A stretch of DNA of 52,510 nt. It comes from an uncultured Collinsella sp. (GTDB taxonomy: Bacteria > Actinomycetota > Coriobacteriia > Coriobacteriales > Coriobacteriaceae). Below are positions 24,568 to 32,789 of the stretch, in pieces. Location of the stretch: assembly GCA_902496945.1 (NCBI GenBank), contig CABVDE010000009.1:1-52510 (forward strand), in the 5' to 3' direction. The notes under the pieces were generated by a model. The model saw only the letters and a list, made by a program, of their open reading frames with translations. It was not told the origin of the DNA and did no database searches. Position numbers and translations under genes: made by a program. Numbering within the stretch: position 1 is the first letter of the stretch; the number at the start of each line of letters is the position of its first letter.

Positions 24568-26370
24568 ATGAGGTTTACTCATCCTGTCAACACGCTCAAA
24601 AAGCTCGGCTGCGGCCTTGTGTTTGGAGCAGCGGCCATCATGGCCATGCCGACATCGGCGCTCGCCTGCACCCAGATCTACATGGGCAGCAAGCTCACGG
24701 CAGACGGCAACACGTACTACGGCCGCTCCGAGGACTTCGGTCCGCGCTATGTCAAGCACTTTGGCATTGAGCCCGCACACAAGGACGGCAACGAGTACAC
24801 CTCGGTCGAGTCCGGCTTTGAGTACAAGTCCAAGGGAGCAACCTACCGCTACACCTTCGTTCGCGACAACCCCTCGCAGTGGGAAGACCGCTACGACGCA
24901 TATTCCGAGGCCGGCATCAATGAGAAGGGCGTCTCCTGCTCTGCCACGCTGAGCACCTCCTACAACGAAAAGGCCGAGGAGGCCGACCCCATCACCGAGG
25001 AGTCCGGCATTGGCGAGTACAGCTATGCCAGCGTCATCCTGGGCGAGAGCGCCACGGCCCGCGAGGGCGTCGAGCTCATCGGCAGCCTGATCGACGAGCA
25101 GGGCGTCTGCTCCAATGACCAGATCATCATCGCCGACAGCACCGAGACTTGGCTGTTCGCCTCGCTTTCCGGCCATCAGTGGATTGCCATGAAGCTCGCC
25201 GATGACATCGCCTCGCTCAACCCCAACATCGGCAACCTCACCTATAACGTCGACCTCGACGACACCGAGAACTGCCTCCACTCCGAGGGTATCGAGTCCA
25301 TGCCTAAGGAGAAGGGCTTTGCCGAGTACACCGACGGCAAGTTCGACGTCGCCAAGACCTACGGCGAGGAGACCGGCGAGGCCGGTATGCACCAGTGGTC
25401 GCGCTATATCCAGGGCCGCGATTACTTCATGGCCCCGCTGGCTGAGGGCGCTGACTACGAGATCGTGAAGGACGAGCGCGAAGAGGCTCGCGCCACGACC
25501 GGCGCCCTGGTCCACGAGATGCAGCCGCTGTTCTTCCAACCCGGCAAGTCCGACTGGAACACCTTTGAGATGATCCGCTCCTTCGCCGCTCGCGGCGAAA
25601 ATGTTGCCGGTCTCAACGCCAACACCGACGGCGCCTATGCCATCGGCTCCAACCGCAACACCGAGATTCATACCTTCCAAATCCGTCAGGGCATGGATCC
25701 CGAGATCGCGACCATCCAGTGGGAGATGCTCTCCAACGCCGAGTTCTCCGTCGCTATCCCCCTCTACTCCGCACTGCTCACCGAGGTCAGCCCCTATTTC
25801 AGCGATCAGGATGTCTCCTTCGACCACTGCGAAGAGGAAGATGTCGTGAACAACGAAGAGCCCAAGAACTCCATCAACTACGTCCTCATGGACATCAACA
25901 CGCTCGCCTATGAGAACCGTGACCACTGTGCCACCGGTGTCCGCGCCTACCTCGACGCCCTGCAGAAGGAGCTTATCGAGCAGAACCTGACCGTTGACGA
26001 GGCCATGCAGGCTGCTGAGGGGACTGAGGCCCGCACCGCCCTAGCCAACAAGGCCGGCAAGGCTGCCACCAAGAACACCTACGTCAAGTGCAAGGCCATG
26101 CTCGAGGAGATGCGTGACTACCTCAAGGAGGGCGACTTCTCCGAGGAGTTCGTCCCGAGTGACTACGATGCTGACAACGACTGCCTGGTCAAGTCCATCA
26201 CCTACGCCGACGAGGCCCTTTCCGATGAGGACGTGGCCGAGCCCGAGGCAGAAGAGGAAGAGGTCACAGAGGAGAAGTCCGAGGGCAACGACATGGCCGC
26301 CATGGCCGTCGGCGCCGTCGTCATCTTCGGTGTCTGCGCCTACGTGATCTATCGTCGCAAGAAGGCCTAA
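24568..26370 (+). CDS. secreted, membrane-anchored C69 dipeptidase
   Basis: C69 (PepD-type) peptidases are Ntn hydrolases that cleave dipeptides, with the N-terminal Cys as nucleophile. The chosen start gives a signal peptide (basic NTLKKLGCG, hydrophobic LVFGAAAIMAMP, cleavage after SALA) that would expose Cys at the mature N-terminus: CTQIYMGSKLTADGNTYYGR. The family core continues to about residue 490. The C-terminus adds an acidic stretch (AEPEAEEEEVTEEKS), a hydrophobic helix and a YRRKKA tail, so the enzyme should sit on the outer face of the membrane. The length of 600 residues reflects this anchor. An in-frame ATG 60 bases upstream lacks a ribosome binding site. Confidence 0.88.
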   Translation: MRFTHPVNTLKKLGCGLVFGAAAIMAMPTSALACTQIYMGSKLTADGNTYYGRSEDFGPRYVKHFGIEPAHKDGNEYTSVESGFEYKSKGATYRYTFVRDNPSQWEDRYDAYSEAGINEKGVSCSATLSTSYNEKAEEADPITEESGIGEYSYASVILGESATAREGVELIGSLIDEQGVCSNDQIIIADSTETWLFASLSGHQWIAMKLADDIASLNPNIGNLTYNVDLDDTENCLHSEGIESMPKEKGFAEYTDGKFDVAKTYGEETGEAGMHQWSRYIQGRDYFMAPLAEGADYEIVKDEREEARATTGALVHEMQPLFFQPGKSDWNTFEMIRSFAARGENVAGLNANTDGAYAIGSNRNTEIHTFQIRQGMDPEIATIQWEMLSNAEFSVAIPLYSALLTEVSPYFSDQDVSFDHCEEEDVVNNEEPKNSINYVLMDINTLAYENRDHCATGVRAYLDALQKELIEQNLTVDEAMQAAEGTEARTALANKAGKAATKNTYVKCKAMLEEMRDYLKEGDFSEEFVPSDYDADNDCLVKSITYADEALSDEDVAEPEAEEEEVTEEKSEGNDMAAMAVGAVVIFGVCAYVIYRRKKA

Positions 26371-26387
26371 AGCCCTCATGTCCTAGG

Positions 26388-26423
26388 AAGCGGGCGGGGC
26401 CACATGGGTCGCCTCGCCCGCTT
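26388..26423 (+). terminator. hairpin after the dipeptidase
   Basis: AAGCGGGCGGGGC (26388-26400) pairs with GCCTCGCCCGCTT (26411-26423). No T-run follows. Confidence 0.65.
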
Positions 26424-26432
26424 AACCCGCCT

Positions 26433-26455
26433 GAAATCTTTTCAAAAAAGATTTC
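26433..26455. promoter_or_regulatory. palindrome at the Trp-leader promoter
   Basis: GAAATCTTTT (26433-26442) and AAAAGATTTC (26446-26455) form a perfect 10-3-10 palindrome that overlaps the -35 region of the leader promoter. It is a candidate repressor site, or alternatively an extra terminator for the upstream gene. Confidence 0.5.
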
Positions 26456-26482
26456 CCCGCACGCACTTCGCTGTGCTATAGT
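26452..26482 (+). promoter_or_regulatory. promoter of the leader/ECF operon
   Basis: TATAGT at 26477-26482 is preceded by TGC, an extended -10 (TGCTATAGT). The -35 candidate TTTCCC/TTCCCC lies 18-19 bp upstream and is weak. Confidence 0.6.
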
Positions 26483-26540
26483 GCAGCGCAACAGCAACTA
26501 GGCGCGACCGCGCCACGGCGTCACGAAAGGAGCCACCAAC

Positions 26541-26609
26541 ATGAAGAACACGATGAAGTCTCTCAACAACTGGTGGTGGCGTGATGCGAATACGATCGGT
26601 CGACAGTGA
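26541..26609 (+). CDS. tryptophan leader peptide
   Basis: A 22-codon frame with an AAAGGAG site eight bases upstream reads MKNTMKSLNN, then three consecutive Trp codons (26571-26579), then RDANTIGRQ and TGA. A run of Trp codons in a short leader, followed within 40 bases by an intrinsic terminator, is the classic design of a tryptophan attenuator: when charged tRNA-Trp is scarce the ribosome stalls on these codons and downstream RNA refolds. The gene downstream is an ECF transporter S component rather than trpE. The peptide itself probably has no other function. Confidence 0.9.
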   Translation: MKNTMKSLNNWWWRDANTIGRQ

Positions 26610-26677
26610 GTCCCTCACGCCTGTTTTTGCGCTCTAGGTGATTGGAAGGCCTCCGGTTTCGACCGGGGGCCTTTTTC
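26578..26677 (+). promoter_or_regulatory. attenuator with competing RNA pairings
   Basis: The terminator is AAGGCCTCCGG (26646-26656) with CCGGGGGCCTT (26663-26673) and a T5 tract. A competing pairing is CGGTCGA (26597-26603, in leader codons 19-21) with TCGACCG (26659-26665), which would take the loop and 3' side of the terminator. A third pairing, GGCGTGA (26578-26584, directly after the Trp codons) with TCACGCC (26615-26621), would form when no ribosome sits on the Trp codons. A stalled ribosome would block the third and leave CGGTCGA free; a ribosome at the stop codon would cover CGGTCGA. The pairings are seen; the mechanism is inferred. Confidence 0.8.
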
Positions 26678-26753
26678 TATCTCGAGCCCGATCGCATTCG
26701 CATCACGCGCCTCCGCTTTTCCCTTGCACTCCCCTCCCGAAAGGATTTTCACC

Positions 26754-27326
26754 ATGTCCCAGAACACCACCGCCACCCAACCCCGCACTGTCCAGACCGC
26801 CGACCGCGGCAAACTCGATCTCAAGGCACTCACTCTCTACGCCATCCTCCTCGCCGCCGGCTTCGTCCTCAACATGACCGTCTCCAAGTTCTTCAGCGGT
26901 CTCACCGGAGGCTTCCTTTCGCCCGAGTTCATCATCGCAGCCTTCTGCCTCGAGATTCTCATCATCAAGCCCAACATCGGCCAATCTGCGATCATCGGTC
27001 TCCTCGCCGGCGTGGTGATCCAGATCACCGCCTCCGTCAAGGGCCCCGACCTGATCGCTGAGCCCGCCGCCGCCATGGTCATGGCTTTGCTCGTCTCTGT
27101 GCTCGCCAACTCCAAGGCCAAGGGTCTGCTCCCGCTCGTCGGCACCTTTGTTGTCACCTTCATCTCCGGCATGATCTACGCCGCGATTTTCTCCTTCGGC
27201 GTCATGAACAACCCGGCTTTCATGGGCGTCATGGCTCCCGTCGTCGCCGCCACCGGCGTTGCTAACGCCATCATCGTGACCGCGCTCTACATCCCCATTA
27301 AGAAGGCCCTCAAGCTCAACGACTAA
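26754..27326 (+). CDS. ECF transporter S component, probably for tryptophan
   Basis: A 190-residue integral membrane protein with about six hydrophobic segments. After a polar N-terminus it shows LDLKALTLYAILLAAGFVLN, then FLSPEFIIAAFCLEILII, like S components of energy-coupling factor transporters. The S component binds the substrate and docks on the EcfA/EcfT module. Tryptophan is inferred only from the leader peptide with three Trp codons directly upstream. A second, related S component follows, then the fused ATPase and EcfT. AAAGGA lies before the ATG. The stop is followed by about 130 bp without a clear terminator. Confidence 0.8.
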   Translation: MSQNTTATQPRTVQTADRGKLDLKALTLYAILLAAGFVLNMTVSKFFSGLTGGFLSPEFIIAAFCLEILIIKPNIGQSAIIGLLAGVVIQITASVKGPDLIAEPAAAMVMALLVSVLANSKAKGLLPLVGTFVVTFISGMIYAAIFSFGVMNNPAFMGVMAPVVAATGVANAIIVTALYIPIKKALKLND

Positions 27327-27457
27327 GTAGCCGACAAGCCACACCCAGGCACCCCTACAACAACTCCGCTCATAGCGCTCTAGAACCCAACGACGCTCCA
27401 TCCCTGCGCCGACCATCAACTATGCCGACACAACCCCCATTGAGAGAGGAAACTCCC

Positions 27458-28006
27458 ATGTCTCAGAACAACGCCCGCACTGTTGCCGCCACTGCCAACT
27501 CCGCTGGAATCCTCGACATCAAGTCGCTCGTCCTGCTCGCCATCCTGCTCGCCGCCGGCTTCATCCTCAACTTGACCCTCGGCAACGCACTGGCCATCGT
27601 GGGCATCAAGCCGCAGTTCATCATCGCCGCCTACGCACTCGCTATCCTTCTGACCGACGCGAGCTACCTCCAGGCGGTCATCTTCGCAGCCATTTCCGCT
27701 TGCGTCATCCAGCTCACCACGTCTATCCCCGGCCTCAACTTTGTCACCGAGACCGTCGCCGCGCTCGCCATGGTCGCACTTGTCAAATCGGGCATCGGTG
27801 GCAAGAACGTCAACCCGCTCATTGCCACGTTTGTCACCACGTTGATCTCAGGTGCGCTCTTCGCCGTGCTCGGCACGGTAATCATGGGCGGCGCCATCGC
27901 CTCCGCCGTGGTCAAGGTTCCGCTAGTCCTGGGCACCGCCGTCTTCAACGCCGTCGTGGTCCAGGCCCTCAGCATTCCACTCAAGAAGGTCTTCGCCGAA
28001 CAGTAA
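27458..28006 (+). CDS. second ECF transporter S component
   Basis: This 182-residue membrane protein is a paralogue of the preceding S component: MSQNN at the start, LDIKSLVLLAILLAAGFILN, and GIKPQFIIAAYALAILLTD at matching positions, with the same number of hydrophobic segments. Tandem S components may bind the same substrate with different affinity, or different aromatic compounds. GAGAGGAAAC lies before the ATG. A strong terminator separates it from the ATPase gene, so the S components may be made in excess over the shared energising module. Confidence 0.8.
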   Translation: MSQNNARTVAATANSAGILDIKSLVLLAILLAAGFILNLTLGNALAIVGIKPQFIIAAYALAILLTDASYLQAVIFAAISACVIQLTTSIPGLNFVTETVAALAMVALVKSGIGGKNVNPLIATFVTTLISGALFAVLGTVIMGGAIASAVVKVPLVLGTAVFNAVVVQALSIPLKKVFAEQ

Positions 28007-28022
28007 TACTTGCTACCATGTT

Positions 28023-28055
28023 GAGCGCCGGTCGTTTTGCGACCGGCGCTCTTTT
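28023..28055 (+). terminator. internal terminator between S components and ATPase
   Basis: GAGCGCCGGTCG (28023-28034) pairs perfectly with CGACCGGCGCTC (28040-28051) and is followed by TTTT. It lies only 18 bp before the ATPase start, so the AT module depends on read-through or on its own promoter. Confidence 0.9.
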
Positions 28056-28072
28056 ACGATAGAAAGGCCCCC

Positions 28073-29839
28073 ATGAGCTCCAGCAATACCATCATCAAGC
28101 TCGATGACGTCTCGTTTGCCTATGGTCACGAGGCGCAGAATGCCCTCGATCACGTCTCACTCACCATCGAGAAGGGTGAGTTTGTAGGCGTCATCGGCCC
28201 CTCAGGTGCCGGCAAATCGACACTTGCCGCTGTTATGAGCGGAGCCATCCCCCACCATTACACCGGCAAGCTCTTTGGAGCCACGCTCGTCGATGGCCGC
28301 GACACCTGCGAGATCACCCTCACGGATATCTCGCGCGTGGTAGGAAGCGTGCTGCAGGACATCGACGCCCAGATGGTTGCACCCATCGTTGAAGACGAGA
28401 TGCTCTTTGGCCTCGAAAACTTCGGTACGCCGCACGACCAAATCGAGGAGCGCATCAGCAAGACGTTGGCGACCGTCGGCATTAGCGACCTCCGCCACCG
28501 CGAGATCGCCACGCTTTCGGGCGGGCAGAAGCAGAAGGTCGCGATCGCCGCGATCATCGCCATGGCGCCCGACGTTCTCGTGCTCGACGAACCCACGGCG
28601 GCGCTCGACCCGGCAAGTTCCACGCTCGTTTTTGACACCCTGCGCCAAATCAACCGCGAGCACGGCATCACCGTGGTTGTCATCGAACAGAAGGTCGCGC
28701 TGCTGTCGAAATACTGCAGCCGCGTGCTCGTCATGGCAGACGGCAAACTCGCATTTGACGGCGAACCCCATCGGGTCTTTGCCCACGCATGCGAGCTGCG
28801 CCGGATGGGTGTTGACAGCCCCCGCGTCGCGCGCATCGCGAACAGCCTGGCAGAAGCCGGCCTGTTGCCGAGCGACCAGACGCCCTGCCTCAATGTTTCC
28901 GAGGCGCACCAGCTCATCTCGTCCCTACTTGCAGATGCAACGAACAAGGACGCACCCGCCGATGCGCCCGAGGCCTCTCCCCATATCCCGGCGGTCCCCC
29001 GCGGTGCCAATCAGGAGCCAGTGGTCGAGCTCACCGATGTGACCTTTGCCTACCCCCATGGCGGCGCATCGGTCAACAACCTCAACATGTGCGTCTATCC
29101 TGGCGAGCTCGTGGGCGTCATCGGCCAGAACGGTGCCGGCAAGACCACGCTCACCAAGCTGTTGAACGGCCTTCTGCATCCGGCGTCGGGAACCGTCCGT
29201 ATGGCAGGGATGAACACCGCCGACGTTCCCACCAGCGCGATTGCCGCAAAATGCGCGACGCTGTTCCAGAACCCCGACCGCCAGCTCTGCCGCGACACCG
29301 TACTCGACGAGGTGGCCTTTGGTCTTGAACTGCACGGAGTCGCCCCCGACGAGGCCCGCCAGCGCGCACGGGTGGCGGTGGAGCGCTTTGGGCTCCCCTT
29401 GGACGAGTCGCCGTTTTCGCTTTCGCGCGGGCAGCGGCAGATGGTCGCCCTGGCATCCGTGGTTGTGCTCGACCCGCAGGTGGTTCTGCTCGACGAGCCC
29501 ACGAGCGGCCTCGATTACCGCGAGTGCATGACCGTAATGGAGACGGTGAGCAAGATGGCCGAGCGCGGCTGCGCCGTGATCATGGTGTGCCACGATATGG
29601 AGGTCGTCTCGGACTTTGCGCAGCGCCTGGTAGTCATGGCTGACGGGCGCATCCTCGAACGCGGCGACGCGAACCGGATCTTTGCCGACGATGGCCTCAT
29701 GCGCGCCGCCTACGTGGAGCCTCCGCAGGTTGTGGCCCTGTCCAAAGAACTCGCGCGCGACGTTTCGCCCCGATTTGCCGGAATCAGTCAGGTCTCCGAT
29801 CTGGTCGACCTGGTAAAGGAGATGCTCAACCATGACTAA
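28073..29839 (+). CDS. fused ECF ATPase (EcfA1-EcfA2)
   Basis: Two ABC ATPase domains in one 588-residue chain energise the ECF transporter. Domain 1 has Walker A GPSGAGKST, signature LSGGQKQK and Walker B VLVLDEPTAALDP. A linker of about 60 residues rich in Ala, Pro and Asp follows. Domain 2 has Walker A GQNGAGKTT, signature LSRGQRQM (Arg replacing the second Gly of LSGGQ) and Walker B VVLLDEPTSGLD. In many bacteria these are two proteins; the fusion fixes a 1:1 ratio. AAAGG precedes the ATG. The last eight bases overlap the ecfT start. Confidence 0.92.
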   Translation: MSSSNTIIKLDDVSFAYGHEAQNALDHVSLTIEKGEFVGVIGPSGAGKSTLAAVMSGAIPHHYTGKLFGATLVDGRDTCEITLTDISRVVGSVLQDIDAQMVAPIVEDEMLFGLENFGTPHDQIEERISKTLATVGISDLRHREIATLSGGQKQKVAIAAIIAMAPDVLVLDEPTAALDPASSTLVFDTLRQINREHGITVVVIEQKVALLSKYCSRVLVMADGKLAFDGEPHRVFAHACELRRMGVDSPRVARIANSLAEAGLLPSDQTPCLNVSEAHQLISSLLADATNKDAPADAPEASPHIPAVPRGANQEPVVELTDVTFAYPHGGASVNNLNMCVYPGELVGVIGQNGAGKTTLTKLLNGLLHPASGTVRMAGMNTADVPTSAIAAKCATLFQNPDRQLCRDTVLDEVAFGLELHGVAPDEARQRARVAVERFGLPLDESPFSLSRGQRQMVALASVVVLDPQVVLLDEPTSGLDYRECMTVMETVSKMAERGCAVIMVCHDMEVVSDFAQRLVVMADGRILERGDANRIFADDGLMRAAYVEPPQVVALSKELARDVSPRFAGISQVSDLVDLVKEMLNHD

Positions 29840-30578
29840 CGTGATCGACTACGTGCCCGGAGACTCGCTGCTGCATCGGCTGAACCCTGTGACCAAGCTT
29901 GCCTTGGCCGCGGCCATTATCTTGGCAACCTTCCTCGGCGACACCTATGCGCTCCTGATCGCCCTGCTTGTGCTGACTTTTATCTTGGGTATCTACGCCA
30001 AATCGACCGCAGGCCTCGTCTCGCTCGTCAAGCTCATGGTGCCGCTCTCGCTTATCATGCTGATCCTGCAGACCGCCTTTATCCGCACCGGAGCTCCCAT
30101 CTTTGCCTGGATTACCGCAGATGGCCTCATCACCGGCACCAAAGCAGCACTTCGCTTGCTCGGCGTGGCACTGCCGCTTATCCTCATGCTCACTATCACG
30201 CAGCTCGGCGACCTCGCTAACGCCTGTGTGGAGGTGCTGCACGTGCCGTACCGCTATGCGTTCACGTTTACCACGGCGCTGCGCTTTGTGCCGGTCTTTA
30301 GCCAGGAGATGAACGCCATCATGGAGGCGCAGACCGCGCGCGGCGTTGAGTACGATACCAAGAACCCCCTCAAGAAGATCCAGCTCATGCTTCCCCTCTG
30401 CGTGCCGCTGCTGGTGAGCTCCGTGGGCAAGACCGACGCTACCGCACTTGCCGCCGAGCAACGCGGCTTCTACCTACGCACGCGCGAGAGCTCGTACAAA
30501 CGCTACCCCATCAAGGGCATGGACGTCGCCGTACTCATCGTCAGCATCGCCCTCATCGTCCTCGGTTTCCTGTTCTAG
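29832..30578 (+). CDS. ecfT: ECF transporter transmembrane component EcfT
   Basis: EcfT couples ATP hydrolysis by the EcfA domains to movement of the S component. The 248-residue protein has several hydrophobic segments (LALAAAIILATFLGDTYALL, LIMLILQTAFI, LIVSIALIVLGFLF) and the two cytoplasmic coupling motifs as EAQTARGVE and LAAEQRGFYLR. It overlaps the ATPase gene by eight bases, so translation is coupled. A terminator ends the operon 30 bp later. Confidence 0.93.
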   Translation: MTNVIDYVPGDSLLHRLNPVTKLALAAAIILATFLGDTYALLIALLVLTFILGIYAKSTAGLVSLVKLMVPLSLIMLILQTAFIRTGAPIFAWITADGLITGTKAALRLLGVALPLILMLTITQLGDLANACVEVLHVPYRYAFTFTTALRFVPVFSQEMNAIMEAQTARGVEYDTKNPLKKIQLMLPLCVPLLVSSVGKTDATALAAEQRGFYLRTRESSYKRYPIKGMDVAVLIVSIALIVLGFLF

Positions 30579-30608
30579 TCCGCCACCGATACCAACCGCC
30601 AAACGCAA

Positions 30609-30645
30609 AAGGCCCCGGCCCGCATCAAGCGAGCCGGGGCCTTAC
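30609..30645 (+). terminator. intrinsic terminator after ecfT
   Basis: AAGGCCCCGGC (30609-30619) pairs with GCCGGGGCCTT (30632-30642). Confidence 0.85.
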
Positions 30646-30659
30646 TGTTTCCCCAGATA

Positions 30660-30693
30660 AAACCTGCCAAAATAAACCTGTCCCTTTTTGGCA
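30660..30693 (-). terminator. terminator after the racemase
   Basis: TGCCAAAA (30665-30672) pairs with TTTTGGCA (30686-30693). A GGTTTTATC tract follows on the minus strand, just beyond the racemase stop. Confidence 0.65.
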
Positions 30694-30701
30694 AGTCGGA
30701 G

Positions 30702-31448
30702 TTACTGGCTGTAGGGGGCGCCGCTGCGGATGATGGACTCGCGCACCAGGACATCCATAGCGTCCAGGGTGATCTCGGGCATCTCTCGGTACTTTTGCAG
30801 CACCGAGAGCTCGGTACAGGCCAGAATGACGCGGTCGCAGCCGCTGCGGGCGAACTCCCACATCACGCGGTCGAACTTATCCATATCGGGCTCACGTCCG
30901 GCCTTCACATCATCGTAGATAAGCGACATCACATCGTTCTGACGTTTCTCGCTGGGATAGACAACCTCAACACCCGCAGCCTCGCATTCGCGGCCATAGA
31001 CGCCCGCGCCCACGGTGCCATCGGTGCCCATGATGCCGATCTTGCGCACCGGCTCGGCAGGCATACTCAGGTTGGGGTCGAACTCGCACTCCCCCATCAC
31101 CGCGCCCGCAAGGGCATAGCGAACCGACTCGCGCGGCATGTGGATAATCGGCACTGTGGTAAACGACTGGATCTGGTCGTAGAAGTAGTGTGACGTGTTA
31201 CAGGGAATGGCAATATGCGCACAGCCCAGCGACTCGAGTGCCTGGGCACACTCTTTCATGGTCGCCAGCAGCTTGGCATGCTCGCCGGTCTTAATGGCCA
31301 GCGTGCGGTCGGGCATGGTCGACTTGGAGAGCACCACCATGTCGATATGTTCCTGATCGCAGGCAGCAGCCGTATGGCGCACCACCTGGTCGTAGTAATA
31401 CGACGTGGCCTCGGCGCCCATGCCGCCGATAACTCCCAGCTTTTCCAT
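30702..31448 (-). CDS. aspartate/glutamate racemase family protein
   Basis: Members use two cysteines to interconvert L- and D-Asp or Glu without a cofactor. The 248-residue protein starts MEKLGVIGGMGAEATSYYYD and carries the two catalytic Cys segments IAIPCNTSHYF near residue 84 and VILACTELSVL near residue 200. AAGGAGG lies five bases before the ATG; the frame is open further upstream. It lies 84 bp downstream of an ATP-grasp ligase like D-aspartate ligase on the same strand. By analogy with Enterococcus faecium, aspartate racemase providing D-Asp for the peptidoglycan cross-bridge is the best guess. Confidence 0.9.
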   Translation of the reverse strand: MEKLGVIGGMGAEATSYYYDQVVRHTAAACDQEHIDMVVLSKSTMPDRTLAIKTGEHAKLLATMKECAQALESLGCAHIAIPCNTSHYFYDQIQSFTTVPIIHMPRESVRYALAGAVMGECEFDPNLSMPAEPVRKIGIMGTDGTVGAGVYGRECEAAGVEVVYPSEKRQNDVMSLIYDDVKAGREPDMDKFDRVMWEFARSGCDRVILACTELSVLQKYREMPEITLDAMDVLVRESIIRSGAPYSQ

Positions 31449-31532
31449 CGCCGCCTCCTTGGTGACGCTTGCGCAATTGCGCGTATCATACCCGCGCCCG
31501 CCCGATGTAAACCGGACGGGCGCCGCACTCAT

Positions 31533-32789
31533 CTACTTGTAATACGTCTTGAACAGCTTAAAGTGGCGCAGCTTGGTGTGCCACATGCGCAGCCAGCGGT
31601 TAAAGACAAAGTCGCCCTTCATAAACGAAGGGTCGGCACCCTTGCCTTCCTTGTCCAGGCGATGCACCTTAGCGCGCAGCTCGGGATCCTTGACGTATTT
31701 GTCGACGACACCCATAGGGACGACCATCCACAGCGCCTCGTCCTGCGCCGTCGCAAACTCCGGCTCAAACGGGCGGTTAAATACATACTCGTCCACCACA
31801 TACTTGGCAACGTTAAAGCCGCTGTTGGTGACGTAGTAGTTGCTGCGACCCTGGCGCGTGTTGAAATCGAAGAACTTAAACGAGCCGTCACGCTCGTCGT
31901 ACTTAACGTCAAAGTTGGAATAGCCCACAAAGTGAAGGTCCTCGAGCAGCTTGCGCACGCCGCCCATGAGCTCGTCATTGGGCTCGGTGATGATGCAGGC
32001 GTGGTTGCCGACGCCGTGAGGCTGATGCTCCTCGAGCAGCACATGGCCCAGGCACATCATGCGCACCTTGCCGTTGCGGTCGGAATAGCTGGTGAGCACG
32101 CGCATGTACTCGTCGTTGCCGGGCACGCGATCCTGCAAGATCAGGTCGTCGGTGTAGCCGCTGGCATACGAGTCGCGAATGACCTGTTCCAGCTCGGCAC
32201 GATCGGCAATCTCATAGGCCTTTTTCTGGCCCTCGAACTCGTGCTGCCACCACATGATGCCGTCGGAGGGCTTCAGAATCATTGGATAAGGGAAGTCAAT
32301 CTGGTCGAGCACTTCGGCAGGCGCCTCGCCTTGGGCGTTGAGCATCGCCATGGTGAAGGTAAACGTATGCGGATAGGGCACACCGTGCTTCTCGCACAGC
32401 TCGTAGAAGATCTCCTTCTTCTGGCACTGCTCGAGCATGCTATAGGGAGCGTAGGGAGCTACGATGTTATCCGCCAGCTCATGAGCATCCTTGGCCTGAG
32501 CTACGAGGGCAACATAGTTATCGCCACAGCCCACAAGGACAATCGTCTTATCGGCATGCGCCTGGGCAATGCCGTTGACGGTCTTGAGCATCACGGGCAT
32601 GGTATCGATATCCACGTTGGGCGTGTAGTCGATAATCTGACTGCGGTACGCGGGACCCGTCTGGTACTTGCCAAAGACCAGACTCTTGACCTGATACTCC
32701 TCGTAGAAGGCGCGCGCCACCGAATAGGCGTTGATGTCGCCGCCGAGCAGCACGGGGATAAACTCGCGCTCTGTAAACTGCAATGCCAT
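31533..32789 (-). CDS. ATP-grasp ligase, probable D-aspartate ligase
   Basis: The 418-residue protein resembles the D-Asp ligase of E. faecium (Asl-fm), which adds D-aspartate to the side-chain amine of the peptidoglycan precursor. Seen: the N-terminal EREFIPVLLGGDINAYSVAR, an ATP-grasp core with FPYPMILKPSDGIMWW, DDLILQDRVPGNDEYMR, and the metal-binding FKFFDFNTRQGRSNYY. AGGAAG precedes the ATG. The racemase downstream would supply its substrate. It could also be another amino acid-carboxylate ligase; the D-Asp assignment rests on N-terminal resemblance and on the neighbour. No signal peptide is seen, as expected for a cytoplasmic enzyme. Confidence 0.75.
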   Translation of the reverse strand: MALQFTEREFIPVLLGGDINAYSVARAFYEEYQVKSLVFGKYQTGPAYRSQIIDYTPNVDIDTMPVMLKTVNGIAQAHADKTIVLVGCGDNYVALVAQAKDAHELADNIVAPYAPYSMLEQCQKKEIFYELCEKHGVPYPHTFTFTMAMLNAQGEAPAEVLDQIDFPYPMILKPSDGIMWWQHEFEGQKKAYEIADRAELEQVIRDSYASGYTDDLILQDRVPGNDEYMRVLTSYSDRNGKVRMMCLGHVLLEEHQPHGVGNHACIITEPNDELMGGVRKLLEDLHFVGYSNFDVKYDERDGSFKFFDFNTRQGRSNYYVTNSGFNVAKYVVDEYVFNRPFEPEFATAQDEALWMVVPMGVVDKYVKDPELRAKVHRLDKEGKGADPSFMKGDFVFNRWLRMWHTKLRHFKLFKTYYK

